In this document: piece by piece, positions 1-12,145 of the stretch | Layout of the letters: every line of letters starts with the position of its first letter | Numbering within the stretch: position 1 is the first letter of the stretch | Source of the DNA: Omphiscola glabra | Lineage: Eukaryota; Mollusca; Gastropoda; Lymnaeidae | Reading direction: 5' to 3' | NCBI GenBank assembly: GCA_964017045.1 | Contig: OZ024807.1 | Span: 17,453,813-17,517,812 of the forward strand | Length of the DNA: 64,000 nt | Notes under the pieces: model-generated | Database searches by the model: none | What the model saw: only the letters and a program-made list of their open reading frames with translations | Told to the model about the DNA's origin: nothing | Position numbers and translations under genes: made by a program

Positions 1-56
1 ATGTATGTCTCTCTCTCTCTCTCTCTCACGCTCTCTCTATCCGCTCTCTCTAGCTC
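1..56 (+). repeat. CT microsatellite
   Basis: Interrupted CT dinucleotide tract at the window edge. Confidence 0.9.
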
Positions 57-928
57 TTACAATTCATTCTTCCATCCAGTTGTTCTTCACGGCAATGTCC
101 CCCACAACGAAAGCCTGCCAAGCACTATTACCAGACTAAACTAACATGGAGAGCGGTCCATGTAGGGGGCCGAGCCATAAGGATAACAAGATTAGGTCTA
201 GGGTCAGTTATTGGGGAACACACGAGCCTCTGGTCACTCGGATTTCTCGAGCCAGGATTTTACAAGCGGAAGTCTGGGGATAATAGGGTAGGCAGGGCTC
301 TGAGGTCAGTCCGCGGGTTCATCAAATCAGTCGTTTTGCTGCCCGGACGGTTGCAGTCTATTTCATTATGTCCTCTTCTGGTACAATCTATCATTTCACC
401 GTAGCCCACAGATGAGCACAAGATGAGTTCTGCCACGCCAAAGTGCATGCAGAAGTAAATATATTTCATAACTTGCTGATTCCAAGGGTTTTGTTATTGT
501 GTCAAATAAACACATTTTTGCCACTTACTTCATCAAACAAATTAAAAAAAAACACCAAAAAACAAAAGAACAAGTGCACATATACGAATATATAAACAAT
601 ATAAAGATTACGATTTTATTATGGCCTTTAAACACAGTTTTGAAACAGTAGCCACAACTGTATATGCTTATCATGTGGTGTGACTTGTGAATAGCGCAAA
701 TCCTTGAGACCAAAATCAGAAGTTGTGTATTTCGCAGGTTCAGCCGCCGGATTATGATCATGCGTAACAATTTTGAGAGACGAAGACATATGCGCATTGA
801 AAATAATAAGAAATGAGAAAATGAAAGAGAAAGTGAATACATTTAAATGTTTGTATCATAACAACACAACAACAGTGAAACAAGGTGATGTTTTTGTTGT
901 GTTTACGCATTCTAATTGAAGATCAACG
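57..928. other. Unassigned AT-rich interval
   Basis: No recognisable gene or repeat. Open frames here are short and without protein-family resemblance. Confidence 0.5.
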
Positions 929-1256
929 TCATGTACATGGACAATATTGGAATATGAACATGGACAATATTGGACCATCAACATGAACATGGAAAGTATT
1001 TGAATATGAACATGGACAGTATTGGAATATGAACATGGACAGTATTGGACCATCAACATGAACATGTACTGTATTGGAATATGAACATGGACAGTATTGG
1101 AATATGAACATGGACAGTATTGGAATATGAACATGGACAGTATTGGAATATGAACATGGACAGTATTGGACCATCAACATGAACATGGACAGTATAGGAA
1201 TGTGAACATGGACAGTATAGGAATGTGAACATGGACAGTATTAGAACTTCAACATG
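929..1256. repeat. Minisatellite, about 23-bp unit
   Basis: Repeats of GAACATGGACAGTATTGG plus AATAT, with an occasional ACCATCAACAT spacer. A run of 15 or more G follows at 1260. Confidence 0.92.
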
Positions 1257-1443
1257 TACGGGGGGGGGGGGGGGGATTGGCTCATTTAAAAATTGACCTG
1301 GTGCGGATCGTTCATTAGCGCATTTACCAGGGACAGCAATTATTTCAAGGTTTGCTATTAAAAGGCTTCCCTCTATGTACATAAATAGCAGCTTCACAAA
1401 ATATTATTTCAAATCGAAATGAGAGTTTTACAGAAACTTACAC

Positions 1444-1877
1444 GAAGTGGCTATGGGTACACGGGTACCATAATTGAGACGTTGGGATTAAAAAACGATT
1501 GAAAATATTAATGTTGGGTTTGTAAGACCAAATGAGGTATCAAATGAAAGATAATTGAATGGACTATACATTTGTAATCTTAATTCTTCAGTTTTACTAA
1601 AATAAACTACCACAAATGACATTCGAATAGCATTGAGCCTAATGGTACCCGGATGCGAATGGCGGCGCTGCGTGTCCGGGTCCATTTTGACTAATGCTAT
1701 TCGGATGTCATTTGTAGTAGTTTATTTTAGTTAAAATGAATAATTAAGTTTAAAAACGTATAGTACATTCAATTATCTTTAATTTGATACCTCATTTGGT
1801 CTTACAAACCCAACAATAATATTTTAAATCGTTTTTTAATCCCAACCTTTCAATTCTGGTACCCGTGTACCAATAGG
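1444..1877 (+). mobile_element. Fold-back MITE, two arms (palindromic element)
   Basis: The left arm GAAGTGGCTATGGGTAC...TTGGGATTAAAAAACGATT is repeated inverted at the right as AATCGTTTTTTAATCCCAAC...GGTACCCGTGTACCAATAG. The arms are about 190 bp each with matching internal blocks (TTGTAAGACCAAATGAGGTA against TACCTCATTTGGTCTTACAA), and between them is a GC-rich core containing GGCGGCGCTGCGTGTCCGGG. No coding capacity. Confidence 0.88.
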
Positions 1878-1964
1878 TGCAGCCAAACTAAACTGCAACT
1901 AGCACACTCCCGCTTGTAATAAGGCCAAAAAAAAATAATTGGTGGCCCAACAACAGGACTGCTG

Positions 1965-2115
1965 GCTCATAACATGATTGGTGGTCCAACAACATGACTG
2001 CTGGCTCATAACATGAGCGGTGGCCTATAACACGAGGTTTCCTATAACATGAGTGGTTGCCTATAACATGAGTGGTTGCCTATAACATGAGTGGTTGACT
2101 ATAACATGAGTGGTT
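1965..2115. repeat. Minisatellite, about 20-bp unit
   Basis: Units of CCTATAACATGAGTGGTTG with variants, about seven copies, lying between the fold-back MITE and unassigned sequence. Confidence 0.85.
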
Positions 2116-3076
2116 GCCCCAACAAATTCGCGCGTATTCAAATAATAAAATTGTGTGTCACGCTCCAACTAAAACTGTCCGGCATCCTGGAGACGTAGCA
2201 TTTGCCGACACGCTTTAATTTCAGCACTCTTGTAGACATTCTCCCAGAATGATATCTGGGACCGTCACTTACTCCCACAACAACCTCATTACCCATTAAA
2301 CCCTCTCCCCCCCTCTCCAATCTTTTAGTGTTTTCGATTTTTGTGTCCCAAGTAGTAGTGAACACATCTCACAGTCTCCACAGAAACACCTATTTCCTGG
2401 CACCGCATCTGTTCATTACTCACCGGTAATTAAGTCCTTTGTTTGGACCGATTGACCGTTCCTCTCCACCGCACAACGCTGTCCGATCGACCCTTGCGTT
2501 TCGTGTTGAGGGGGGGGGGGGGAAAGGATTGATTCTGAATGTAGACATTAGCAAGCGATCACAACTAATAGCAACTGGCCACGTTAACTACACGGGGGGA
2601 ATAGTAAGGTTTAAATAGGAAAATGACGATCACAAATGAAGGTTTATGAGATATCTAACCTCGCTACAAGAGTCAGCTGGCATGAGGTTTGTGTGCTTTA
2701 TATTTAGCACTTACGTTTTTCCCCCGTTTCTATTTTTAATCTCTAATGTTGTTAGAAGCCAGAAGCAAATAAATCGCGAACAAATTTTTGGCCAGAACGT
2801 CGATACAACAAACCCTCCCCCCCCCCCCCCCCCCCCCCAAAAAAAGGCTGATTCCCACAGCGTGTTTGGGCCACAATGATAAGGGAAGTACATTATATTG
2901 ACAACGTCCCTGGAGATTTGGGGCAGAAATTGAGTAAATAGAGGTTTTTGGCGGGATGAGAAATTTTCACTTTATAACGAGAGCGGCACTGGGGCGACAA
3001 CAAAATCACAGCCAAGAAAGTGTCCAAGGTCACGGTCCTTTTGGTTAACACTGCATTTTGAATAGGTTCAATGATT
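2116..3076. other. Unassigned interval with homopolymer runs
   Basis: No gene seen. Contains a G-run near 2510 and a C-run then A-run at about 2815-2845. Confidence 0.45.
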
Positions 3077-3216
3077 GTTACTGTAGGGTGTGATGTGTCT
3101 GTAACTGTAGGGCGTCTTGCATTTGTAAATTTAGTGTATCATGTGTCTGTAACTGTAGGGTGTGATGTGTCTGTAACTGTAGGGTGGGATGTGTCTGTAA
3201 CTGTAGGGTGTCATGT
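3077..3216. repeat. Minisatellite, about 24-bp unit
   Basis: Units built on CTGTAACTGTAGGGTGTGAT, five to six copies. Confidence 0.85.
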
Positions 3217-4281
3217 TCAATGTATGTAACTTTTCATTTTAAGACTTAATCTTTGCTACAGTACACATTTGCCAGGGGGGCATGCTCATTTTGAACACTG
3301 TACACTGTAGTAGAGACACATGTATAAGTACACATTTGCTAGGGGACATGTTCATCTAATGTTAAACTCTCGGATAATTCTTAAAAACAGATGAGTAAAT
3401 CCACAGACCGCCACGACTCTAAAAAAATCCACAACAGTAAAAAAAACAGACCAACAATTAACGTGTCCCCTATCGATAGCTAAGCGCCAGACAGCCGGAA
3501 CAATAGCAGTGACGGATCTGAGTGCGTTTTCTAGTACGGTGCCACGTCCGTTGTTTTTACACTTTCCAAAATCAATCAAGCTTTGAGTGCTGGAATATGG
3601 AGAGTATGAGATTAAAAGGGGTGAGGGGGTGAAGGGGAGGTGCACTGGGTGGTGGCGGAATACTAAATAATTTTATTTTGTTCATTTATTCATTTTTTTA
3701 TTCATTTTTGTTTGTTGGGGAAAAAGGGGGGGTGGGGGGGATGCAAAATGATCAATTTCAACTGCCTCAAACATGTTTGCAGCATAACATAACTTTATTT
3801 GGATATCAAAGAAATATCACCGACCATGTAGCGTAGCTGCATGTAGTTTCCAGTTGTAAGATGGCATGTATTATTTGTATCAAATTATATCTGGCAACCG
3901 TGTCAGCTATTACATGTCCACAGCTGGGGACTGCGACCTGGCCAACGTCTCTCACGGATGATTAAATTGGTCTTGTCACCGTGACGTAACCAGAATCTAC
4001 CAGCGGACGTTGGAGTATTTATTACGAAAGGGGTTAAGTTGCCTTACCCGTACAACGTCAAGCAAGATGTCACTGGACAAAAACAAAACATGTCTGCATT
4101 TTGTGTTGATTCTCATAACAGTGAGTCTGAGATCAATTGGTTCCCGGAAAATCTAAGAAGTGACGTCATACAAAAAACAATACTCTTATCCCCAACACTA
4201 ACACTTATATCATAAATAAGATGCATGGGTTTAAAAATTTGTTTTAAAAAAATGTTATACAAAGAAATATTTTTTTTTTTC
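3217..4281. other. Unassigned interval
   Basis: No gene or clear repeat, apart from a short duplicated phrase (GTACACATTTGC, twice near 3260-3345) and a G-rich stretch near 3725. Confidence 0.45.
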
Positions 4282-4562
4282 GAAGTGGCTATTGGTACCC
4301 GGGTACCAGATTGAGAGGTTGGGATTAAAAAACGATTTAAAATATTATTGTTGGGTTTGTAAGACCAAATAAGGTATCAAATGAAAGGTAATTGAATGCA
4401 CTATACGTTTTCAAACTTAATTCTTCATTTTAAATAAAATAAACTACTACAAATGACATCCGAATAACATTAGTTAAAATGGACCCAGACACGCAACGCC
4501 GCCATCCGCACCCGGGTACCATTAGACTCAATGCTATTCCGATATTATTTGTAGTAGTTTAT
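4282..4562 (+). mobile_element. Fold-back MITE, left arm and core; right arm cut off
   Basis: Same left arm as at 1.44 kb (GAAGTGGCTATTGGTACCCG) and same core (GGACCCAGACACGCAACGCC). The right arm breaks at TTGTAGTAGTTTATTT, where a 21-bp tandem array begins. Confidence 0.87.
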
Positions 4563-4842
4563 TTGGTTGTCACACGCCCTAGTTTGGCTGTCACACGCCC
4601 TAGTTTGGCTGTCACATGCCCTAGTTTGGTTGTCACACGCCCTAGTTTGGTTGTCACACGCCCTGGTTTGGTTGTCACACGCCCTTGTTTGGTTGTCACA
4701 CGCCCTGGTTTGGTTGTCACACGCCCTAGTTTGGTTGTCGCACGCCCTAGTTTGGCTGTCACACGCCCTGGTTTGGCTGTCACACGCCCTAGTTTGGTTG
4801 TCGCACGCCCTAGTTTGGTTGTCGCACGCCCTGGTTTGGTTT
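4563..4842. repeat. Minisatellite, 21-bp unit
   Basis: About 13 units of GGTTGTCACACGCCCTAGTT plus T. It starts inside the truncated right arm of the fold-back MITE at 4282. Open frames on both strands follow from the 21-bp period. Confidence 0.95.
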
Positions 4843-5818
4843 CACGACAGAATTAGAATTCAGGTGTGCAGATCGTTGAATTCATTCATAAACAACGCGA
4901 GAAATGGAACAAGGCCGTGCGTAATTTTTTATACAGACTGTCAAGCTGTAGTCAATAGATGCAACGGTGGTATTCTTTGCCAGTTAATAAATTTGATAAA
5001 TAGATATTGTAAAAGCGACCAGTTTTAAATAAATAAAAAAGCATTCTTACACTGTTAACTGATTTTTTTTATTGTTTTAACGTAATTGCAAAAAAATGGC
5101 TGATAAAAAAAATCTCGTGGACTATGTAAGGCCATGGTAATAATCACGATTGATTTTCCATTCATTTTAATTCTATGGGTTTCACGTGGAATTCCAGGAC
5201 ATTTTTTTGCAAGCTGCAAGTTTTTAACTCCAGGAGTCCTTGACACTTGTTTATGTCCGTGGTCTCAATCATTGAGTTATTTGATTCTAAAGTTTTTTCG
5301 TAGTAGAGTTGACACTGATTATCAACAAACCAACATCCTATGAGGAGCACCGCTGTATACCATCTCGAATGACCGATCATATATGGAAAATAACTGCAGC
5401 GTTAGGAGGAGGAATTTACTCTGGATGGTGCAATTCATCAATTCAATTATAATTACCTGCAATGATTGGTCGTAAACTTTACATAAATCCTTCATACTGA
5501 GTGGGGGCACGCATTACATGAATGATCTATCACAGGGTTTGGCATTACAGTGTTTCTTTCAGGCATCTCTATTTCTTAACAGAGTTCAACTTTTAAAGTA
5601 AAGCAGGATATCATCATGCTTTACAAGTAGAGCTGTTAGTGTAATATTTTTAAAATTCATACACAATTTATAAGACTATAGATCTATAGAACTTTTCTTT
5701 TAAATCAATATTTTTTCCACCCTTTTGCATCTGGTAGAGCTTGGAAATATTTAGGAGAGGATCATTTCTTAACTTGTTTTTTCGTACGGAAACAACATTT
5801 ATTTTTATTTATGAAGTA

Positions 5819-5870
5819 CAGTGGAACCTCTCATAACGAACATAATTCGTTCCAGAATCTTAATCGTTAA
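5819..5870 (+). mobile_element. Possible mariner/pogo-type terminal fragment
   Basis: CAGTGGAACCTCTCATAACG, then AACATAATTCGTTCCAGAAT, resembles the terminal repeats of Tc1/mariner-pogo-type elements. No inverted partner end was found nearby, so this is one end only. Confidence 0.35.
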
Positions 5871-6799
5871 GCGAAACACTCGTGCTAAAAAAAACCTCAT
5901 TTTTCAAAAAAAATTTATTAACATTTATTCCAATAAAACTACTTATGAATTGTTAAGGAGTGTAACAAATTGATTTGAACAAATTAACATGTGCCAAAGC
6001 CCCCCAATTAAACAAGACAAAATATGAAAATGTTCAAATTTTATAGACAAAAAGGATATTTGAACGACTAAAGTAACCCTTATTTCAGAGCTTCTGCGTG
6101 ACGCCCTCGATCTCTGCTTGTCAACGATCAACCTGACAGTACGCGGGTGAACCTTTGCTGAGACCAAAAGAACGGCCTGGGGCGCGTAACAAACTGTGGG
6201 AATTCAGGTTATGAAACATTGAGTTCATGTGTACACAAATCTGACCTATTTATTTCGAATTTTTCTTTCTAAATTAAAAAAAATTGAGATAGGGCTAGAC
6301 CCCCCCCCTCACACACACTTTCACTCGGGAGTCATCATAGTCCTCCATTTCTCCCTGCCTTTCCTAATTAAAATGACAGCGTCGGCACCTTTTAAACAGC
6401 AACAACATCAAATAAGTAACGAAGATGACTTTCTATAACTACAACAATAATCAAAAAAGAAAATATTTTCCTTTAATCTTCTCTATGCAATTTGACAATA
6501 TAGATTCCGAAGTGCAACTTAGGTAGAGCCATATGCCTATCCCTCGGCGGCGCCACACATGCAGAATTTAGTTTAAGTTTGGCGCCATTATGCCTAATTT
6601 TGGCGCCGATGGACATCTTGAGCCTAATCTTACAGGCCTTCACATTCAACTTGAGGTAGCCAAAGAACATGCCGACATGTATGATGAATTTGTTGACTAC
6701 TTACGGAGAAGGAGGCTTAGCACCAGCAACGACCAATGCAAGTGAATGTGCATCGAAAACGAACACCGAGCCGGCGTTTAATAAGTAACTCCGCACTAG

Positions 6800-6901
6800 G
6801 CGAAGAAAAAATCGGACCAATATGAATCGAGAGACGAGACAAAACATTCACTCGTCCGTTTTGTCTCGTCTAATCTTTATCGATAGGATACGATTTTTCT
6901 T
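6800..6901. repeat. Imperfect palindrome of about 100 bp
   Basis: Inner arms GAGACGAGACAAAAC and GTTTTGTCTCGTCT; outer arms AAGAAAAAATCG and CGATTTTTCTT. It could form a long hairpin. It may be a small fold-back element, but no target duplication was identified. Confidence 0.6.
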
Positions 6902-7010
6902 GTGATAACGGACCAGACATTGGGGACCACGGAGACACTTTTCAAACAAATGCAAAATTACTTTGACCATTTTGGGCATTTTATATAGAAACTAAGCAAA
7001 TACTGGTTTG

Positions 7011-7172
7011 ACGTGCCCCATTATGACCAGTAAGATCCCGTATGACTATGGCGTGCCCCATTATGACCAGTAAGACCCCGTATGATTATGGCGTGCCCCA
7101 TTATGACCAGTAAGATCCCGTATGACTATGGCGTGCCCCATTATGACCAGTAAGACGCCGTATGACTATGGC
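7011..7172. repeat. 40-bp tandem repeat, four units
   Basis: Units contain GCGTGCCCCATTATGACCAG and CCGTATGACTATG; the units are nearly identical. Confidence 0.93.
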
Positions 7173-7310
7173 GTGTCTTAAATCCCTCTAGGGATGGCCC
7201 TGAATTCAACAGAGTTGTAATCTTTTATTTAAAAATTTGTCATCTAAAAAATGCACATAGTTTTCAATGGAAATTTACATATTTCTAATCTCACAGGCTC
7301 ATATTTTACA

Positions 7311-7660
7311 TGTCATACTTACACATCTTCATGTCACATGAACACATTTTTCATGACATGTCCCATGTACACATTATGGAATCTCTGAGGAGAAAGCTTT
7401 CATGTCACATAAACATAGTTGTCATTTGATGAATGCATTTATCTAAAAACAGAATTGTCTTATCACATGCACACCAATGTCATATTACATGCACACCAAT
7501 GTCATATCACATGCACACAATCTTCATATCACATGTACAGAATACTCATATGACATACACACATTTGTCATATCACATGCACACAATTTTCATATCATAT
7601 GCACACAAATGTCATATCACATGCACACAATTGTCATATCATATGCACACATTTATTAAT
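7311..7660. repeat. Minisatellite, about 22-bp unit
   Basis: Variants of GTCATATCACATGCACACAA; more divergent at the left end. Confidence 0.9.
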
Positions 7661-8072
7661 TGACATGAACAAAGATGGTAAATGTGCACTTAAATGAATT
7701 AGAATTGCGGCTATTTCGTACGCCTTAAATGTGCGTGTGTGCGTTCGTTGTGTGTGATTTGTAGGAGGTCCTTATTAATCCAGCATTCGTTGACAGTGTG
7801 TGTTCACATTCGACTTACGGTGGATAACACAAGACCTTGTGACCCCCTTTGTCGCATCACGACACGAAATTCCTAGCGCCATTATCCGACAGGTTGGCCC
7901 AATGTTGACCTTAGTTTGGCGGCCATGTTTGCTCAAGGTTTGCATTACAGGCTCTAACACCTTCCAGGTATCGACACGAAGACTTAAGATTTCGATGCTG
8001 CTGCTTGGTATCACGAGGAAATCTTTTGGTTTGAAAAGTCAAACGGTTAAAAAAAATTACATCTTGAATTAG

Positions 8073-8195
8073 TTGAATTTACCTAACAATATGCTGTAAT
8101 ATTTTATAAATGTACCCAACAATATTCTGTATTATTTTATAAATTTACCCAAAAATATTCTGTATTATTTTATAAATTTACCTAAAAATCGTTAC
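8073..8195. repeat. AT-rich tandem repeat, about 36-bp unit
   Basis: Three units of ATTTTATAAATTTACCCAAC plus ATATTCTGTATT. Confidence 0.8.
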
Positions 8196-8774
8196 AAATT
8201 TTTTTATGTGATGTTACAAGAGTTTGGCTCTTGTGACTATTTCATTTGATGAGTTTTCATTAGGTGTATTTTATTTATAGAATAGAAATAGTTCTTAGGT
8301 ATTCGTTTATGAAAATATTTTTTAATAAACATCGTTGTTCCCGTTGCACACAAACACATACACGATTTACTTTGATGCCACTCACAATCACGTGCTGTGA
8401 TGCCCTCATGCTCGCACGTTCTTTGATGCCCTATATCTGCCAATGTAGAAGGGCATATACGAATCTGCTGTTCGTTCCTGCAACAATCAAATGTCAAAGA
8501 TGCCATGTTAACAAGGGGTCATTCTGCTCATTCAGTTACAGGAGAAAGTGCCCAGCATTAAGTTTCTGGAACAGTCCATTCTGTACATTCGATGACAGGA
8601 AAGTGCCCAACACTAAGTTTCAGGATCGTGCCTACATGTGGAGTATGTTTTCAACTCTAGTCCAAGGACGGATTCTTACGTTACTTAGCATTCCAGGCAG
8701 TACTGCGAACTGACCAGGGGGGACACGAACAACTTGACGGCATGTCATCGACAAAAGGGCGTAGACAATAGATG

Positions 8775-9075
8775 TATGAAGGCAGATGTAAGGGTTTGTA
8801 CCACAGATTTATGAAGGCAGATCCAAGGGTTTGTACAAGAGTGGTATGAAGGCAAATCCTAGGGTTTGTACCTGAGTGGTATGAAAGCAGATCGAAGGGT
8901 TTTGTACAAGAGAGATTTGTATGCATATACAAAGGCGTGTACAAGAGAAGTATGAAGGCAGCCCCATGATATGAAGGCACACCAAAGGGCGTTTACAAGA
9001 GAATTATGAAAGCAGCCCCAAGGGCATGTACAAGAGAGTCATGAAGGCAGTCCCAAAGGCGTGTACAAGAGAGGC
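8775..9075. repeat. Degenerate minisatellite, about 35-bp unit
   Basis: Units contain GGGTTTGTACAAGAGTGGTA and TGAAGGCAGATCC; about eight diverged copies. Confidence 0.82.
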
Positions 9076-9842
9076 ATAAACCATTGAGCCAGCATAAACA
9101 CAAGTGACACGTAGGAATATGCCAAGCACTAGTCCGGCCGGCGAATTTCTGTAAAGTAGAATATTAAAAAAGTCCGAGAAGATACGAGCAGCATTTTTAA
9201 ATAAAGAAGAAAAATAAAATATCCGGTTCACCTAAATTCTTGAAGCGTTGCCAGAGTTTTTATTTTTTAAGTCACAACTCTTAAACATTCCATGAACATA
9301 CAACATACATTTTCTAATCGCTGTGCTCTACGTACGAGATTTCTTGTAATGATTATTGTTCCGTAAAACTTGACATTTTAACGAATACTTATTTTATTTT
9401 TAAAAAGTCTTTACATTTCAAATATTTAACATTTATGAGCTGTGTGTTTCCACGAGAACAACTCAAGTTATTTGCCATTCAGATCTCATAACCGATCCAA
9501 GCAACTAGTAAAGTTGTTCCCCAGTGATGGTCAGCAAAGCTACGTTTGGATAGCGCACCCCTTCCCCCTTTTTGCACGAGTGAGTAATTTGGCAGAGTGT
9601 TTTAAGTTGTGTACCCGCATCGGTACCGAGCCAAGCAGCGGACACAGCGGAACTGCTGACTGGTCATGTTCAAAAGCAGAGATCATTCCCATTAACATAA
9701 TCGATACTGCATTGACCAGACTGACGTTTTTCCTGATAATATCATAAGGGACCAATTCAAACTTTGATTCACATGAGATTTGACAATATGTTTATCTTAA
9801 TTTATTTTCATAGTTCCACTTGCATTGACCCAACTCATTATA
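9076..9842. other. Unassigned interval
   Basis: No gene supported. An open frame on the minus strand at about 9755-9600 is discussed among the findings as a weak exon candidate. Confidence 0.35.
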
Positions 9843-10112
9843 TGTCACACACGTGACAGAAAACGCTCTTAGCATCATGACATGTCATACAGGTGACATA
9901 AAAAAACTCCTGATATCATGATATCTCTTAAACATGACACAAAAACTCTTGGTATCACTATATCTCTTGAAGATGACATATAACAACTCTTGCTTTCATG
10001 ATAGCTTGCACACATGACATAAATTAACTCTTGATATCATGATATCTCGCACACATCACATTTTTAAAAAAAACTGTTTAGCATCATGATATCTCGCACA
10101 AGTGACATGAAA
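9843..10112. repeat. Degenerate minisatellite, about 40-45 bp unit
   Basis: Units contain ATCATGATATCTCGCACACA and TGACATAAA-AACTCTTG; six copies. Confidence 0.82.
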
Positions 10113-10522
10113 CAGCTAATAAAATCAGGTCTATTGACAGTATGTGACAGGTCCCATCCTATTGTTCAAGATATCCACGTATGATGTTAGCACATTGCGA
10201 CAGTGACGTCGAATGTCGTTCCGCGACGATGTCGCAAAGCCATAGTTGCTGTAGTCGTTCACGTCATATTTCAAATACCGTGTCTCTATCCGCAAGGTCA
10301 CCGTGTGTTTGGCAAGTCTCTGGCGGCTGTTTGCTCAACAAATCTTAGGACCAGACTAAGAGCATGTGCCGCCAGGTTTAATATGGGAATGCTAAAAAAT
10401 GTAACAAACCCTACAGAAAGTCCGCTGGCTACAACCGTGACTGAGTTTAATAGCATTGGTTTAACAAAATATACCTGGCAAGAGTAGCATTCCAAGTAAG
10501 AACTCGTGCATTTTAGGCATGA

Positions 10523-10788
10523 ACCAGAATTTCACAGGTATCAACCCGAACATTCCAGGCATGAGCCTGTGAATTCCAGGTATAAATAGGACATTCAAGG
10601 TATAAACCAGGACATTCCTGGTATAGACCAGGACATTTCAGAATTAAACCAGGACATTTTAGGTATAAACCATGACATTCCAGGCCTTTACCAGGACATT
10701 TCAGGAATAAACCAGGACATTCCAGGCATTGAACAGGACATTCCAGGTATAAATCAGGACATTCCAGGTATAAACCATGAAATCATTT
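10523..10788. repeat. Minisatellite, about 21-bp unit
   Basis: Units of ACCAGGACATTCCAGGTATA, about 12 variable copies. Confidence 0.9.
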
Positions 10789-10802
10789 TGATTTGAAGGG
10801 CA

Positions 10803-10905
10803 CGTCAATGCATCCTTCCATGTCCTAGTGCTGACATGACAGAGTGCCGACACAAGGGCAATCCTTCCATGTCCTAGTGCTGACATGACAGAGTGCCGAA
10901 ACAAG
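10803..10905. repeat. About 48-bp tandem duplication
   Basis: Two copies containing ATCCTTCCATGTCCTAGTGC and TGACATGACAGAGTGCCG. Confidence 0.9.
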
Positions 10906-11131
10906 AGTAGTCCCAGGATAAGATCTGGGACGGAAAATGTTCTGAACGTTGAGCACTTCGTATTGATTTCCCCCAAAATCTTTTACTTCCTGAAATCTCT
11001 CTTGTAACACGTACGTTTTGGGCGTTAGACATCTTCCTGTCACTATTTTGTTTATTCCCGCTGCTGATACGCTAAGTTGATCTCATTGTCTTTTGTTTCT
11101 TGTTGTTTTGTCTGCTGCTGATGGCTTAAAT

Positions 11132-11337
11132 CAGCGGTTCTCAACCTGTGGGTCGCGACCCCTTTGGGGGGTCGAATGACCTTTCACCGGGGGTCGCCTA
11201 AGACCATCCGAAAGCCTATATACACCCCAGTTATGACGTAGCAACGAAAATAGTTTTGTGGCTGGGGGGGGGGGGGTCGTCACAACATGAGGAACTGTAT
11301 TAAAGGGTCACGGCATTTGGAAGGTTGAGAACCACTG
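11132..11337 (+). mobile_element. SPIN-like non-autonomous hAT element
   Basis: Starts CAGCGGTTCTCAACCTGTGG, continues GTCGCGACCCC, and ends GGTTGAGAACCACTG. Flanked by GCTTAAAT and GCTTCAAT (7 of 8 identical), a slightly decayed hAT target duplication. The order of internal blocks (GTCGCCTAAGACCATC, CAGTTATGACGTAGCAACG, GGAACTGTATTAAAGGGTC) is that of the SPACE INVADERS family as I remember it. Confidence 0.9.
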
Positions 11338-11453
11338 GCTTCAATAATAATAATACGACGATATGACTGTGATGAATCGTTCAAGTAGATTAATGTGACT
11401 CAAACGTTTCGTGTAAATGAAACAACATATGTTTCGGCTTTAAGTACTTTAAG

Positions 11454-11585
11454 GATCATTAGACAAAATAAATATAAATGTAATAGTTTCGAATAATGCC
11501 TTCATCAGTACTACAAAAAAAAAAATTTTTTTTATCTAAATAAAAATTTAATGTATATAGTATATGTATATCCTACCTATAATTA
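11454..11585 (-). repeat. Third copy of the interspersed family, minus strand
   Basis: On the minus strand: ATAGGTAGGATATACATATA, a T/A-rich tract, TACTGATGAAGGCATTATTC, GAAACTATTAC. The order of blocks is the same as at 21.4 kb. Confidence 0.55.
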
Positions 11586-11732
11586 GAGAAGGAAAGAAAA
11601 TGACAGAAAAGAATTAGAATTGACAGATGTACTTAAAGAAAACAAATATCAATCGAACGTTCGTTCGGTCGACGTTGTTTTGTTTGTGCAAGCGTTTACA
11701 TATCCTGCTCTACTCTTTACTATTAAGTGAAT

Positions 11733-11796
11733 GTCAATAACAATGAACTGGTGAATGTCAATAACAATGAACTGGTGAATGTCAATAACAATGAAG
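11733..11796. repeat. 23-bp repeat, three units
   Basis: GTGAATGTCAATAACAATGA plus ACT, three copies. Confidence 0.9.
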
Positions 11797-11883
11797 TGTG
11801 ATCAAACTTAAATAGTTTGAACTGTCAATCTGGGAAAGAAATGGGGATCGTGACAAGATCGCGCATCAGGTTAAGAGCAGTAC

Positions 11884-12145
11884 CTAAGACTTAGATAGTT
11901 ATGGATATGTTAAGACTTAGATAGACATGGATATGTTAAGACTTAGACTATCATGGATATGTTAAGACGTAGATAGACATGGATATGTTAAGACTTAGAT
12001 AGTCATGGATATGTTAAGACTTAGATATGTCATGGATATGTTTAGACTAAGATAGTCATGGATATGTTAAGACTTAGATAGTAATGGATATGTTAAGACT
12101 AGAAAGCCATGGATATGTTTAGACTTAGATAGTCATGGATACGTT
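11884..12145. repeat. Minisatellite, about 25-bp unit
   Basis: Units of ATGTTAAGACTTAGATAGTC plus ATGGAT, about ten copies. Confidence 0.92.

Larger units (their letters stand above)
4843..7010. other. Unassigned AT-rich interval
   Basis: No gene supported. Holds the mariner-like end at 5819 and the palindrome at 6800. A GGCGCC-rich stretch occurs near 6550-6610. Confidence 0.45.

Noticed and set aside
7800..8072. 90-codon open frame and its antisense counterpart
   Set aside because: Both strands are open over the same stretch and neither resembles a family; likely chance.
8264..8713. 149-codon + strand frame with several Cys and His
   Set aside because: No recognisable domain, no splice-consistent neighbours, and it ends where a tandem array begins.
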